Positions 43,430 to 54,745 of a stretch of DNA of 64,000 bases are shown piece by piece. The notes beneath the pieces were generated by a model. The model saw only the letters and a list, made by a program, of their open reading frames with translations, had not been told where the DNA came from and ran no database searches. Both the position numbers and the translations under genes were made by a program. Position 1 is the first letter of the stretch, and each line of letters opens with the position of its first letter. Origin of the DNA: Hydractinia symbiolongicarpus (lineage: Eukaryota > Cnidaria > Hydrozoa > Anthoathecata > Hydractiniidae); assembly GCF_029227915.1 (NCBI RefSeq), contig NC_079875.1, positions 15,001,001 through 15,065,000 on the forward strand, written 5' to 3'.

Positions 43430-44065
43430 AGGCCGGTTTCCACTCATTCGCTTTAGTCGCGCGACTCTAGCAAATAGATATCTGAGCATGCGCAAAATCT
43501 ATTTTTGAACATTTACGCAACCCTCTGTTGGTCGCGCGAATGGTCGCCAGAAGTTCAAACTTTTTAAACTACCAAGCGAATAAAAAATAATTTAACCAAT
43601 CAGAAGCCGCTATTTATCAAGAATTTAAAACATTGAAGTCATAATGGCAGATGTGGGTCTATGACACAGAAACGAGATGGAATTTCAGCAACTGGTGTCA
43701 TTCTAAATTGGCCAAAAAAGAATTCTCTATCAAATAGTCGCATGTCATTTACAAGCAGGTGGTATCCTCCTTTCGTTTTCCTCTCCAAATAAATCTTGCG
43801 CACCCAAAATCGTCTGGCTTTCTTTTTCTTAGCATATTTTCGTCTGAATCGTCTTCTCAAAAGCAAAAGAATTATAATTTGCCTTCCAGTAAAAGCCATC
43901 TGCATTAATAATTTAGAAAAATTCTTCATCGCGTGTTTGACATGCTTGTTCCGATATTCAGCCATTTTTGTTTATGTTTGTTGTCAAGTGGAAACGGCAT
44001 TCGCTTGGTCGCGCTATTCGCGCGACTTATTCGCGCTACCAAAGAGAATGACTGGAAACCGGCCT
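43430..44065. mobile_element. Internally deleted PIF/Harbinger element
   Basis: Left 'aggccggtttccactcattc' and right 'gaatgactggaaaccggcct' are inverted with one mismatch. Flanks are TTG on the left and TTA on the right, consistent with the 3-bp TWA target preference of PIF/Harbinger with one later mutation. About 636 bp. It encodes only the transposase N-terminus on the minus strand. GC-rich 'tcgcgcga' motifs mark both sub-terminal regions. Confidence 0.7.
43639..43965 (-). pseudogene. Harbinger transposase N-terminal fragment
   Basis: 108 codons from ATG 43965. Residues about 37-90 (RRRFRRKYAK, RRFWVRKIYLERKTKGGYH, LFDREFFFGQFRM) match the N-terminal region of HARBI1/Harbinger nucleases ahead of the DDE domain. 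After FRMTP the sequence loses similarity and ends within 20 residues, so the catalytic core is deleted. Start chosen at the first ATG, inside the element. Confidence 0.65.
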
Positions 44066-44800
44066 TTAAGTGAGGCTAAAGGACAAAATGAGAAACAGAA
44101 AAAGAAAGCAAATTTACGCAATAATCTCGCAACTCTCTCCATCTGAGAGGCTGAAATTCCACGCTTATTCGCGGAATTCCTGTTCATAATGGTACACTAA
44201 GCAGCTACTGATCTGCAAACAGGAACTAGAAACTACTTTCTCTAGTTTTTATTTACATAATGGATGAATGAGAGTTTTTGAAATTATGAAAAAATAAACT
44301 ATTAAATTTTAAAAGGACTGAAAGGTTAGTTTTTTATGTATTGCTATACTTGTTTTACTTTTAACAAGTAGAAAATTAAAAAAGAGTTGACTGGGATTGA
44401 GAATAATCATTCATTTTTTCGGTGTTGACTAGCTAGTTGTTAGTTATGGTGCAGTTTACCAACCAGAACGGATTTAAGTATGTAAATCTTACGTATATAT
44501 TCACTTCACTTTTCTTTATTATCTTTTATAGCTATATACCACTTTTCTTTTATCACTTTTCTTAGCTATTGTTTTAGATAGCTAGCTATAGCTAGCTATG
44601 TAAAGATTTCATTTTATAGTTAGCTAACACAGCTAGCTAAGGTATTTTTTATTGTATGTTTTTTAGAGTGTGTTTTCAATACATCTAGCAAACTGACAGA
44701 TGTAGCTACAGTTTTACACATTTTTAAATTTGAAATAAGAATCCAACCATCCAGCCATCAACGCGTGCCATTAAATCACCGATATTTAATGATAACTTTG
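44066..44800. other. Intergenic, nothing recognised
   Basis: AT-rich, with several 'gctagctagc' style runs near 44575-44640. No gene. Confidence 0.5.
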
Positions 44801-44807
44801 ACATGTT

Positions 44808-45110
44808 GTTTAAGGGATTGTCTCCGAGATCGTTTCAAAAAAAATCGTTTCATATCGTTTCATTTTTTAATTAGCCTAGCATGTGATACGAATTTGAAAT
44901 GATTTTAAAGTAATGTTTAATTTTTTGAAATTGTTTCAAATCGTATGGAAATCGTTTCACTATTTTGTAAATTGTTTCATTAAAAACTAAAATTGTTTTA
45001 TAATCGTTTCATAATTGTTTCAAGATTGTTTTATTATATTTACTTGAAATCGCTTCACATACCATAATTCATTTCAAAATCGTTTCAAAATCATTTCGAT
45101 GTGTTTGTTT
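44808..45110. repeat. Interspersed ATCGTTTCA repeats, possible MITE remnant
   Basis: 'atcgtttca' or close variants occur about a dozen times. The left edge 'taagggattgtctccgagatcg' resembles the terminus of the element at 46647 (ttagggatcgtctc), so this may be a related element whose right end is lost. Confidence 0.45.
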
Positions 45111-45687
45111 TACATTCTTTTTACATAAAAGAATAAAAAAATTATTAATCTCTCAATAAAACCTACACGCTGTCACGTAGGTAAATTTCTACATTGTAAA
45201 AAATCGCGTATCGAAAAAACATTTATATATATAGATTTGCTTATTTTTTAATTCATCTATTTTATTACTAAAGTTTTTTTCAATATGTAGCTCCTTTTTT
45301 ATTTCATAAACTTATTCAAAACACACTACAATGACATCCAGAATGTTTCTTTTTATGTAAGTCTAAGTTTCCTTGACATAAAAATGAACAAAATAATTAT
45401 CATGGATCGTCTGTAACGACAACGCATGGCATAATTATTCTAACATTCATAAAACTTTGTTATCTATTTATATCACAGCAATCACAGTGTGCATAATAAA
45501 ATGAATTGCAGCAATGGGGAGAAGATAAGTTACCTGTGTCTTATTAATTGTATTTTTTAAATTTTTTGTACATTTTTGTGGCCACCTGTTGTTAAAAAGT
45601 AGCAAATATAAAAAAAGAAAAGAATATTTTTTTTCCGACTCAGTATATCAAAAATTTCGATCAAACATTAGGGTCGGTCAGGTGACT

Positions 45688-46334
45688 CTAACACCAAATA
45701 TTCAATGCTCTTCGTATACGCTCAGAAGACTCTGCTGCTATAAAGGCTCTTCGTGATGCATGCATTACAGCAAGGTTATGGGCCATGGTTTTGCTTGAAA
45801 CTGTGTCATTAATAGGTGGCAAATGATCAGTGAGGATGCAGGGATAGTCATGATTTTTACCATAAACAAGTTGATTTGGTGAGAATCCCTTGTTGTTTGA
45901 TAAAGAATTCTTTGCACTTATAGCCCAGAATAGTACCTGATTGTGTGTACATTTTGTGTCTTCAATAATTTTTTTCAGCATTTCCTTAATCATACCATTG
46001 TGTCGTTCACATAGTCTTTTGACCAAGGACTTTCAGCTGCAGTTGTTGAAAACTCTATGTTAAACTGCTCACACATTTCTTCATACACTTTGTTAACAAA
46101 TTCTCCAGCATTATCAGCTAGAAACTTCCTTGGTTGACCAAATCGGGCTAACCAAATTTCAAAAATAATATCTGTTATTACATCTTTGTCTTTCGTCTTT
46201 GTCACTTTTGCTGATGAAAATGTGGTAAAAACATCTATGATATGGATATATGGTAGCTGTTTAAATGTCCAAAATGAAGACACAGATGAAATAAATTGGC
46301 TAGATTTTAAAATATGTGTGTGTGTGACTGGCAA
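45688..46334 (-). pseudogene. Ty1/copia-type integrase relic
   Basis: Minus strand: HIIDVFTTFS carries the first Asp, LADNAGEF the second, and the catalytic Glu lies in CERHNGMIKEML just after a frame change at about 46022-46026. The spacing fits a D,D-35-E retroviral-type core. The C-terminal part continues as FSPNQLVYGKNHDYP and similar, then stops at 45688. One frameshift makes it non-functional as it stands. It is oriented opposite to the adjoining reverse transcriptase, which is not normal for one element. Confidence 0.7.
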
Positions 46335-46646
46335 CCAGTTGTTGAGACAAACGAAACTGAAGAAGTACTATTATCGACTCAAGCAACTGTTACAGATGAG
46401 GTCTTAAATGTAAAGTATAAAGAATTAGCCAATTGGGAGGACAACAAAGTTTTCTCCACCATAGAAGATAAGGGTCAATCTGCAATATCCACAAGATGGG
46501 TAGTCACAACAAAGAATGTAGAGGAATACAAAACAGTTAAAGCTCGTTTGGTCATAAGAGGTTTTGAAGAAGAAGAAGTCAAAAATCTTAATAAGGACTC
46601 CCCAACTTTTTCAAATGAAAGTCTTCGCATTGTACTTACGATGTTA

Positions 46647-47735
46647 GGGATCGTCTCAAAATGTTCGTATGTTTTTTCGTATAATTATATGAACGCTACG
46701 TACTTCGTTTCGTGAAACGAATGTCATACGAAGTGCTTCGTTTAAAATAAAAAATGTAAACAAAGTTTATACGAACTTTTTTAATATATGATACGAACTT
46801 AAACGAAGTTTTTCATCATACAAAATATAATGATATGAACTTTGAACAAAGTAAGTTGCTATACGATCTTGAAACAAACTTCAAAAGTACCAGCGTAATT
46901 ACGCATAATTATTTCAATACGAAACCAGAAACAAAAGAATTAAATGATTTTTTTTAAAAGACGAAAAGAAATGATACAAACTTTAAACGAAACCAGAAAT
47001 AAAAAAAGTAAAATATACGGGGTTGACTTAATTGATCTCTTAGCTTTTACGATTTCGTTTTCTTGACTTTTAAACGATCTACGGCGATCTTTTCGCTTTC
47101 TACGATCTCGTTTTCATGATTTTTAAACGATCTACAGCGATCTTTCCGTTTTCTAGGATCCTGTTTTCATGATTTTTAAACGATCTATGGCGATCTTTTC
47201 GCTTTTTATGATCTTGTTTTCATGATTTTTAAACGATCTACAGCGATCTTTTGGTTTTCTACGATCCCGTTTTCATGAACTTTAAACGATCTACAGCTAT
47301 CTTTTTTTTTGATTTCTACGATCCTGTTTTCATGATTTTTAAACGATCTACAGAGATGTTTTTGCTTTCTACGATGCCGTGGAGACGATCCCTAAAGACC
47401 CTAGATAATAAATCCAATTAAAATAAACTAAGTTCGTATAACGAAACGAACTTTATAATTGTTGAAAAAAATTGAATATAAAACTATAGATAATAGTCCA
47501 ATTATAATAAACGAACTTCGTATAAGCAAATTTTTATACAAACTTCTTTAAAAATGATACAAATACATATATACAAACTTTATTTTAATTGATACGAACT
47601 TTATACGAACTTGTTATTTTGATGATACAAAAAAGTTCGTATTAAAAATAAAATGATACGAAAGATTTAATAAATCGATACAAAGTTTTTTTTACGAATT
47701 ATACGAATTACATACGAACATTTTGAGACGGTCCC
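46647..47735. mobile_element. MITE inserted in the copia RT, TTA target duplication
   Basis: The left TIR (gggatcgtctcaaaatgttc, then gtatg) and right TIR are inverted with one mismatch over about 26 bp. TTA flanks both sides (46644-46646 and 47736-47738), the PIF/Harbinger pattern. 1,089 bp, non-coding, with many 'tacgaa' and 'gatacgaac' motifs. An inner sequence at about 47381-47395 (ggagacgatccctaa) looks like a second terminus, hinting at a composite. Confidence 0.8.
47071..47392. repeat. 53-bp tandem repeat, six copies
   Basis: 'taaacgatcta' recurs at 47071, 47124, 47177, 47230, 47283 and 47340. Unit: taaacgatctacagcgatct - tttcgctttctacgatcc - cgttttcatgattt. Confidence 0.85.
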
Positions 47736-48801
47736 TTAGCAGCCTATGAATGGGAATGTCACACCTTAGATGTCAAGATGGCATTTCTTCAAGGCAACCA
47801 GATTGACAGAGAGGTTATCATAATGCCCCCCAAGGAAGCAAATACAACAGGTGTGTTCTGGAAACTAAATAAAGTTGTATACTGCCTTGCTGATGCTTCA
47901 AGAGCTTGGTATCTACGTGTGAAGGAAGAGCTAATCGGCTTGGGGTTGAGAATGTCTTTATTTGATGAAGCATTATTTTATTGGATTCAAGATAACTGCT
48001 GCCAAGGACTGATTGTAATACATGTTGATGATTTTCTATGGGGAGGATCCCATAATTTTCAAGTGAAGGTCATTTCGCCTATCAGAGAAACTTTTCTCAT
48101 TGGATCTGAAGATTACTCCAATTTCAAATATGTTGGTGTCAATATACAACAATCTTATGGTTCTATTAACTATGACTAAAAGAACTATGTGGAAGGTATG
48201 GAACTGGTCAAGATTCAAAACACAACAGACAGACATCGACAACTATCACATGAAGAACAATCGAACTTCCGATGTATTTGTGGGCAACTAAACTGGATGT
48301 CATCACAATCAAGGCCTGACATTTCATTTAATGTGTGCCAGCTAAGCACAAAATAAACTGTGCAGTAGTTGATGATGTCATGAGAGCCAACAAAGTGATA
48401 AAGAAGTTGAAATTGGATCCCAACATTTTCTTGAAATTTTGGAAACTTAAGCTTCCATTACAACTGATCTTATATTCTGATGCTTCATTTGGGAACCTTC
48501 AAGATGGCAACTCTCAAAGTGGAATTTTTATTTTCTGAAAGGTGTTGAGAATCTTATGGCACCTATGACATGGCAGTCTAAAAAGATTAAGAAAGTTGGG
48601 CGTAGCACTCTGGCTGCTGAGACACTAGCTCTTGTTAATGGTATTGATACATACATATGGGTGAAGAATGTGATAAATGAAGTGTTGAATTCTTATCTAG
48701 AAGGCATCTTATGTCATACAGTTAACAAATCATTGTTTGAAGCTGCCCATTCAACAAAGTTTTTGGAAGACAAACGGTTAAGGGTTGATATGGCGTGTTA
48801 A

Positions 48802-49986
48802 CAAAACAAGGAGCAAATAGCACACTCTTAATGAATGTGCTACAGTGGGGTCATGAAGAATAATAGTGACCAATTAAATGTTGAGTTATGAAAATTTGAA
48901 TATTGTGTTCAAAAATTAATTTTTATGTTTAAATTCCACACAAGTAATCACACGAGGAAAGAGAGATACATGTAGTGATGACTTAACCAAGACTAGTACA
49001 GTAGAGGGTTTTGGTGAAAAGCCAGTTTTGCCCCTAGACCACTGTACTAACGAGTAGGAGTCGCTATAAAATCCTCTCACATTCGAATAACCAACTGAAC
49101 GCCAAACAGAAAGCAAATAGAGGGAGATTGTTGATCTTCTATCTAGGCGATTACTAATAAGAATCACTTTGTGGTGGGGTTTTAATTGTGTTGAACCAGT
49201 ATCATTGGTAATTTGTTGTGTTTAGTCAAAGTGGTGTTCCATAGTGTTGAGGTGAATCAATCACACTAATTTAGCGTTGCGTTACAAACAGAAAGAACTA
49301 TTGCGAAGGAAACCTACAGGTTAGTCTTATATATATATATACATATTATATTCAACAGTGACGTCCACCCAATTTATTTTGCTATACATATAATATAGCT
49401 ATAGAAAAAATCTTTGCACAGATTAATTTTTGGGGAATAGCACTATAGAGTTGGTTCGGCTATATACCTTCAGAGTTTTTTTGTTCCGAAACCCACTGAC
49501 TGCCGATCCTGTTAAGTACAGGTATGTTTATGCTGCATTGCAGCCTTTTTTTTAAGTGTGGCATAAATAGACACTGGGTATACAGCAAATATAACAATAT
49601 GGTCAAAATCACCCATCCCTGGCGACTTCGCTCTAATTCGGGCACCCAATATTATGCTTAGTATGCATCTTACTTTGGTCATCCATAGCATTTTTTGCAG
49701 CTTTTAAGGATAATCGATGTAATGATTCTTGTTTTTTTTAGAAACTAAAAAAAGTTCAAAAACATTATTCAACATGATGTGTCTGCCGGGTAATACAAAA
49801 GCACAAAGATAGGCTTACTGTTTTCCTATTTATTTCGCCGGTACTAAGTTATTCACTAGGCAACCTCAAATGTACCAGGACAAAGACAGATTGCAATCGG
49901 AATTGCGGAAAACATTTTTTTAAATAAAACATATTTACATAAGAAATAATTAAAAAAAAACTATAAAAAAAGCTCTTTTCTTCATG
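48802..49986. other. Intergenic, nothing firm
   Basis: Includes a short (TA)n run near 49330. No gene, LTR or RNA gene was recognised. Confidence 0.5.
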
Positions 49987-51600
49987 CTGCTTCATTTATG
50001 GCATCTTTGCACTTCTTCCAAACTAAATTCTTCTCTGCAGCACCAATCACGTAAAGAGAAGAAGCATATTGTTCAATTAAATGTAGTCGATTAATATCTA
50101 ATTCTTTTTTCCTTTCGAACCAGCGCAGTTTCCTTCTCTTCTTTCCTGCCTTGTGAACAATTGCTCAGAAAGATTTTTTGTGAAATTCGGAACAGATAAC
50201 TACTTCCGATCCAGCATTTGTAACTCAGCAAAAGTAAAACTTGTTTTCATTGTCGTTTGAGATTCCACAGCAGCATTCGAAGACATTTTTGGGCTTAAGC
50301 AAAAGAAGGGTGCGTTGCTTCGACTCTGCTTGATCGGACTCACATGATGACTGCTATCGAAGAAAGATATTTTTCCCATCATTCTCTCTTGATTGCTGAT
50401 TATTTGTTCAAGCAGCGACTGTATGTTTGTTTGATTTTTTTCCAATTGTTCCAATCTATCATTAAAACGCTCCATCACTACATCATGTGTCTAAAGACAA
50501 AAGAAAATGTTTAGTTTCACTAATACTTACAACTTTTTCTGATGTAAGAAACAATTATTTTAAAAAATTAATAAACTACAATGATGGAACAACGTTGTTT
50601 GGCAATGATGCACATGTTGAAAAGTTAATAATGCTACATACACTAAATTCCAATTGTGATCCTTGGTGGATATGTTCTTGTATTGTTGTTGAATGATGAG
50701 TATCATTAACAGGTGGCTGTAACTCCTCCACAGTGCTTTTATGCACAACATATATGGCCTCTGGTACATTAAGTTCACGTAGTAGACTGTTTGTGTCATT
50801 AACAACGCAACTTAAATATTCAATACTTTTATTTAAATTTTCAGGTGGGGAAGAAGGTGTTTGTAATTGTAATTGATGGTCCGCAACTGCCCCAACTTTG
50901 ATTACTACAGCCTAAGAAGATAATTAATTAAATTAAGCAATGTTATCTTTACATTCCTTAAATATTCTTAAAATATTCTAATTTTTTTTTTTATCTCTGA
51001 AGCCATTTGTTCTTATATCCTTGGTTCTTATAAAAAAATGTGTAATAAAAAAGTAAAATAACATACCAAATTTTTTGTTACAATTCCTTTTGCTTTTTTC
51101 TGTGCAGGTTGTTTTTTGCATTGTTTTTCAGCTACTACGTTTGCTTCCACATCCTCCGAACCCCCCCCCCCCCCCCCCCCCTTTGACATTTTTTCTATCA
51201 CTTCTCCAATCTTTCTTTTTTTTGTTGCTGTCATCTTTGACACTTTTTTAATTTTTTATTTTTTTTTGCTCTTCTCCTTTACTTTCTCTTTTTTCCAATA
51301 GCTCAGCAATTATTACTTGTCGCTGTCGGAATCTTGCTTGAATATGGCACTAAAAACTTATTCTTGTTTTTTGATCTTCATAATATTCTTGTAACTTTTG
51401 ATGTAGGATTGTGTCATCATCTAAATAATAAAAATTTATCTGCTGAGTTTTTGAAGAAATGCTTCATTTTTGAAACTTTTATTGTATCGCCTAAGTAAAA
51501 ATTACTTACCGCCTAATATAATAATTTCACCAGATTCTTTTTTCTTTCCTAAGGAAACCTGTACTTCCATTCCAACTTCAAAGATCTCATTCACAATGTA
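49987..51600 (-). CDS. BEN-domain-like protein, exons partly assigned, possibly broken
   Basis: Minus strand, in order: an exon ending at gtaagt near 51510 (YIVNEIFEVGMEVQVSLGKK); an acidic/basic coiled segment at about 51420-51260 (TILHQKLQEYYEDQ, RQVIIAELLEKRESKGEEQ); KKRKIGEVIEKMSK, a poly-Gly run (from the poly-C tract) and SEDVEANVVAEKQ; LNKSIEYLSCVVNDTNSLL; a coiled coil from 50478 (MERFNDRLEQLEKNQTNIQ); then FTFAELQMLDRK with a stop near 50200. Beyond it, in other frames, lie KNLSEQLFTRQERREGN and GKKELDINRLHLIEQYASSL plus WKKCKDAINEA, which resemble a BEN domain core. Several frame breaks are needed, so it is either a gene whose introns I mis-place or a pseudogene. Confidence 0.4.
51161..51181. 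repeat. Poly-C tract (poly-Gly on minus strand)
   Basis: About 20 consecutive C. In the minus-strand frame this gives a Gly run inside the BEN-like gene; length errors here would shift the frame. Confidence 0.9.
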
Positions 51601-51609
51601 TTTCGTTAG

Positions 51610-52400
51610 CAAAACCATAAAGGTTTATCACGAGGAAAATAAAATAATCCAGAACGAAAAGTTTTCAATAGTTGACATATAGACATTTTTAACGATGTTG
51701 ATCCAGTGTTGAATAACGAGATATATACTGTTAAAAATGTGAAAATATTTTTCTATTTGTAATGTGAAAGATAAAACCATTAATGCGCGCATTTTCAGAT
51801 CTTCATTTGTTTTGATTGAGCAAGAAAAGTTATAGTTCTTAAAGAGCATGTTAATGAGCATGTTATAGATCTTTCTTTGTTATTTTGTACCTTATATTTT
51901 TGAATAAAAGCCGCCCTTAAACCGAAGCCGCCCTTGAATTAAAAAAGTAATTCTTGGCGGATTTACTTAGAGTGAAATAACTCACACCCAGGTTTTTTTT
52001 AGTAAAAAAAATGTTCTTTAGCTATTTGTTTGTTATTTGCATGGGGATAAAAAATTCAAATCAATATTATTTTCTAATATTTTTTTTAGGTAACTTGATT
52101 TTCGTGTTGTTGCTAAAGCGGATTTAGATTTACAGCGGCTTTTTTTTGTTATTCGCTTTTCTCCGTCAGCTTCCTTAATCAGCCCTAGACGATTTTTTTT
52201 CGTTGTGTTTTATCTATGAAATTTTAATAGCTTCATCACTAGTCATGTGTTTTAGAAAGTCCTTCTTATTTTTTCTTTCTCTCTCTGGGTAACGCAATAT
52301 TGCCCTGGGGGAGGTAGCGAAACTGTCCATTCAGAGTTTGTCTTTGACTTTTAACCAACCTTGGTGAAGGACTTTCCAAGCTTATTGTCAGGGATGTCAA
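51610..52400. other. Intergenic, nothing recognised
   Basis: AT-rich with poly-T tracts. No supported exon. Confidence 0.5.
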
Positions 52401-52479
52401 TGTCCATAAAGTTCTATATTAATCAAATCTTGTTCAACAGGATGCATTTTTGGAGTACCACGCTGTGTTGGTTGTAAAG

Positions 52480-52945
52480 TAGTATTTAATTCCGCAGGAA
52501 GAGTTGTGTTATGCGCTAGGTCTAAAATGCCATAGTTTACATTTAGCCTGTTTACAGGTCATATTTCAGTAGAAGATTTCACTGACTGGTCAGAAACCAA
52601 AACACCCTTTGAAAATACCCTTTTTGTCTCAGTTGGTTGAAGTGCATTAGAGATATATGTAGAGGTAGGTGGAACAACAACATTAGATTTTGTTGGCAAA
52701 ATAGATTTGTGTGGTAATTAATGTGTGATGCGTAGGCATCAACAAGCAACACAACCAGTCTTAATGGAAGAATACTTTTTACAAGATGATTGCTGAGCCA
52801 CTGCATAGTTTCCATTCATCCATTTTTGGTTAATCCAAGAAAAAATTTTTTTTTGGAAAACCAATGCTGAATTCAGGATTAAAATTCACATCTGGGAATT
52901 TGACTGCAGGTGCATACAGCATACCCATCTTGTTTGTTGTGCTGA
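52480..52945 (-). pseudogene. Pogo/Tigger-type DDE_1 transposase relic
   Basis: Minus strand from the LINE boundary leftward: NGWMETMQWLSNHL, then LRLVVLLVDAYASHI (the second catalytic Asp region of DDE_1, normally LLLDGHSSHI), then after a 1-base shift VVVPPTSTYISNALQPTETKR (normally LPPHTTHLLQPLD). The order and spacing match pogo-type transposases. Truncated at the right where the LINE begins, and frameshifted. Confidence 0.6.
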
Positions 52946-52946
52946 A

Positions 52947-54745
52947 TATCATCATCATCATTCTCGGCTTAACGTCCGTTTTCCATGCTAGCATTGGTTG
53001 GACGGGGTATATTAATGGCCCTCTTCCAATCTGATCTAGACTGTGTTAGATCTAAACTCAACTTCCTCTGTATCAAGTCTGTCCTTATAACCTCCTGTTA
53101 AGTCTTTCTCGGTCTGCCTCTGGGCTTTGCCCCAGGAACTACCAAGCCTCTACACTTTCTTACCCAATTATCCCCCTCCATTCTTTCCAAGTGCCCCAGC
53201 CAATTCAATCTTCTTATCTGGATAACATCTTTAATTCTACGGAGACTTAGCCTGCGTCTTAGCTCATCTGAACTCTTTCTGTCTCTCAGACTGGCGTTAC
53301 ACATCCACCTAACCATTCCCATATCATTCCTTTCTAAACGGTCAAGACCTTCCTGCTTCACTGGCCATGTCTCACTACCGTACAACATAACACTTCTTAC
53401 ACAGGCCTCATACAACGTACCTTTTACCCCAATTGACAGGACTCTGCTAGTCAACAAAGGAAGTAACTCTCTGAACCTTTTCCAAGCAGAACCTATCCTG
53501 CAAGTAACACTTCTTCCAACACCCCCTTCACTGCCCAACATATCACCTAAGTAACAGAAATTCTCAACTATCTCTAACGAGCCACTGTTGTACATCATTA
53601 AAGCTGGAAATACTTCATTCTCTATAATCTCACCTTTGCAACGCTTGCATACAAACTGAATGTCAACTCTTAACCTTCCACTAATACTACTGCACTTCTT
53701 ATGTACCCAATGCTTGCAAGTCTGACAAAAAATTGAGTTACTACAAACCCCTTTCCTGCAAACTCCAAAAGGCCACTTTCCAACTACAAGGTCACACTTG
53801 GCTGCAATGCTACTAATCATGACTTTAGACTTTGCTGTGTTTACCTTTAGCCCTTTCTCTTCTAGTCCTTTCTTCCACTTCTCAAACTTTTCAACTAATT
53901 CTTCCATTGACTCTGCTATGAGAACCAAATCATCTGCATACAATAACTCCCATGGACAACCTGTTCTGAACTCCATCGACAGCGCTTCTAAGACTAGAAC
54001 AAACAACAAAGGACTAAGTACAGAACCCTGATGTACACCAACATTTACACTAAATTTATCACTAAGTGAATCGTTAATCCTGACACGACATCTAGCATTG
54101 CTGTACATAGACTGTACCATCGTAACTAGCCACTTATCCACACCTAATTTTCTCATAGCCCACCAAATAACTTTACGTGGCACTCTATCAAAAGCTATCT
54201 CTAAATCTACAAAGGCAAAATAGAGATTCTTTCTCTTTCCTAAATACTTTTCCTGAAGCTGTCTAAGTAAAAATATTGCATCTGTAGTGCCACGCCCTGG
54301 AACAAAACCAAATTGCATCTTATCTATATCAATCCTTTCTCTAAGTAACTTATCAATCACTCTTTCAATAACTTTCATTGCTTGATCAACCAACTTCAAA
54401 CCTCTATAGTTACCCCTTTCTAATGCATCACCCTTGCCCTTGAAACAATTCACTATTATACTCGACTACCACTCACTCGAAATAGCACCATCCTTTATAA
54501 TCTGGTTAGCAAGACTTGTAATAAGCTCAACTCCAATATATCCAGATGCTTTTACCATATCTGCAACAATACCTGATACTCCTGCAGTCTTGCCAATCTT
54601 CAATTTCCTAATAGCCTCCACTACCCATTCTGTCTTGATCTGCATAGCTTGCCCTTCTACAACATCATCATCAGACAAATTATCTTCATCGTTTAAATCA
54701 ATAGTGTTGTTTGCCATGCAACAATTGTTTGCCATGCAACATTAA
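52947..54745 (-). mobile_element. 5'-truncated non-LTR retrotransposon (LINE)
   Basis: A minus-strand element whose 3' end is a (GAT)n-type tail (atcatcatcatcat at 52948-52962 on plus) preceded by a conserved-looking 3' UTR. It contains reverse transcriptase but no endonuclease, so 5' truncation removed the N-terminus. The right edge lies near 54745, where a 19-bp unit 'gtttgccatgcaac' is duplicated in tandem. Confidence 0.8.
53098..54735 (-). pseudogene. LINE reverse transcriptase with zinc-finger insert
   Basis: About 545 codons with one in-frame TAG at 54466-54468 and no other break. RT landmarks: NYRGLKLVDQAMKVIERV, QFGFVPGRGTTDAIFLLRQL, VDLEIAFDRVPR, VHQGSVLSPLLF and the active site LLYADDLVLIAES. 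A Cys/His-rich block follows (CRKGVCSNSIFCQTCKHWVHKKC ... FVCKRC spaced like a PHD/treble-clef finger), then MLYGSETWPVK and the C-terminal RRLNWLGHLERM. Downstream of RT there is no recognisable RNase H. One nonsense change suggests a fairly young copy. Confidence 0.85.

Larger units (their letters stand above)
46325..48801 (+). pseudogene. Ty1/copia-type reverse transcriptase / RNase H relic
   Basis: The RVT_2 N-terminal part (KYKELANWEDNKVF, TRWVVTTKN, KARLVIRGFEE) runs to 46646. It is interrupted by a MITE (46647-47735) and resumes with HTLDVKMAFLQG and VIHVDDFLWGG (active-site DD) up to an in-frame TAA at 48177-48179. Further fragments follow: the pre-RNase-H linker, then RNase H pieces (LILYSDASFG; APMTWQSKKIKKVGRSTLAAE) separated by a frameshift and a stop. 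No LTRs, primer site or gag were recognised. A dead element with several independent lesions. Confidence 0.75.

Noticed and set aside
48802-49400. LTR of the copia relic
   Set aside because: No matching direct repeat was found on the other side of the relic, nor a primer-binding site.
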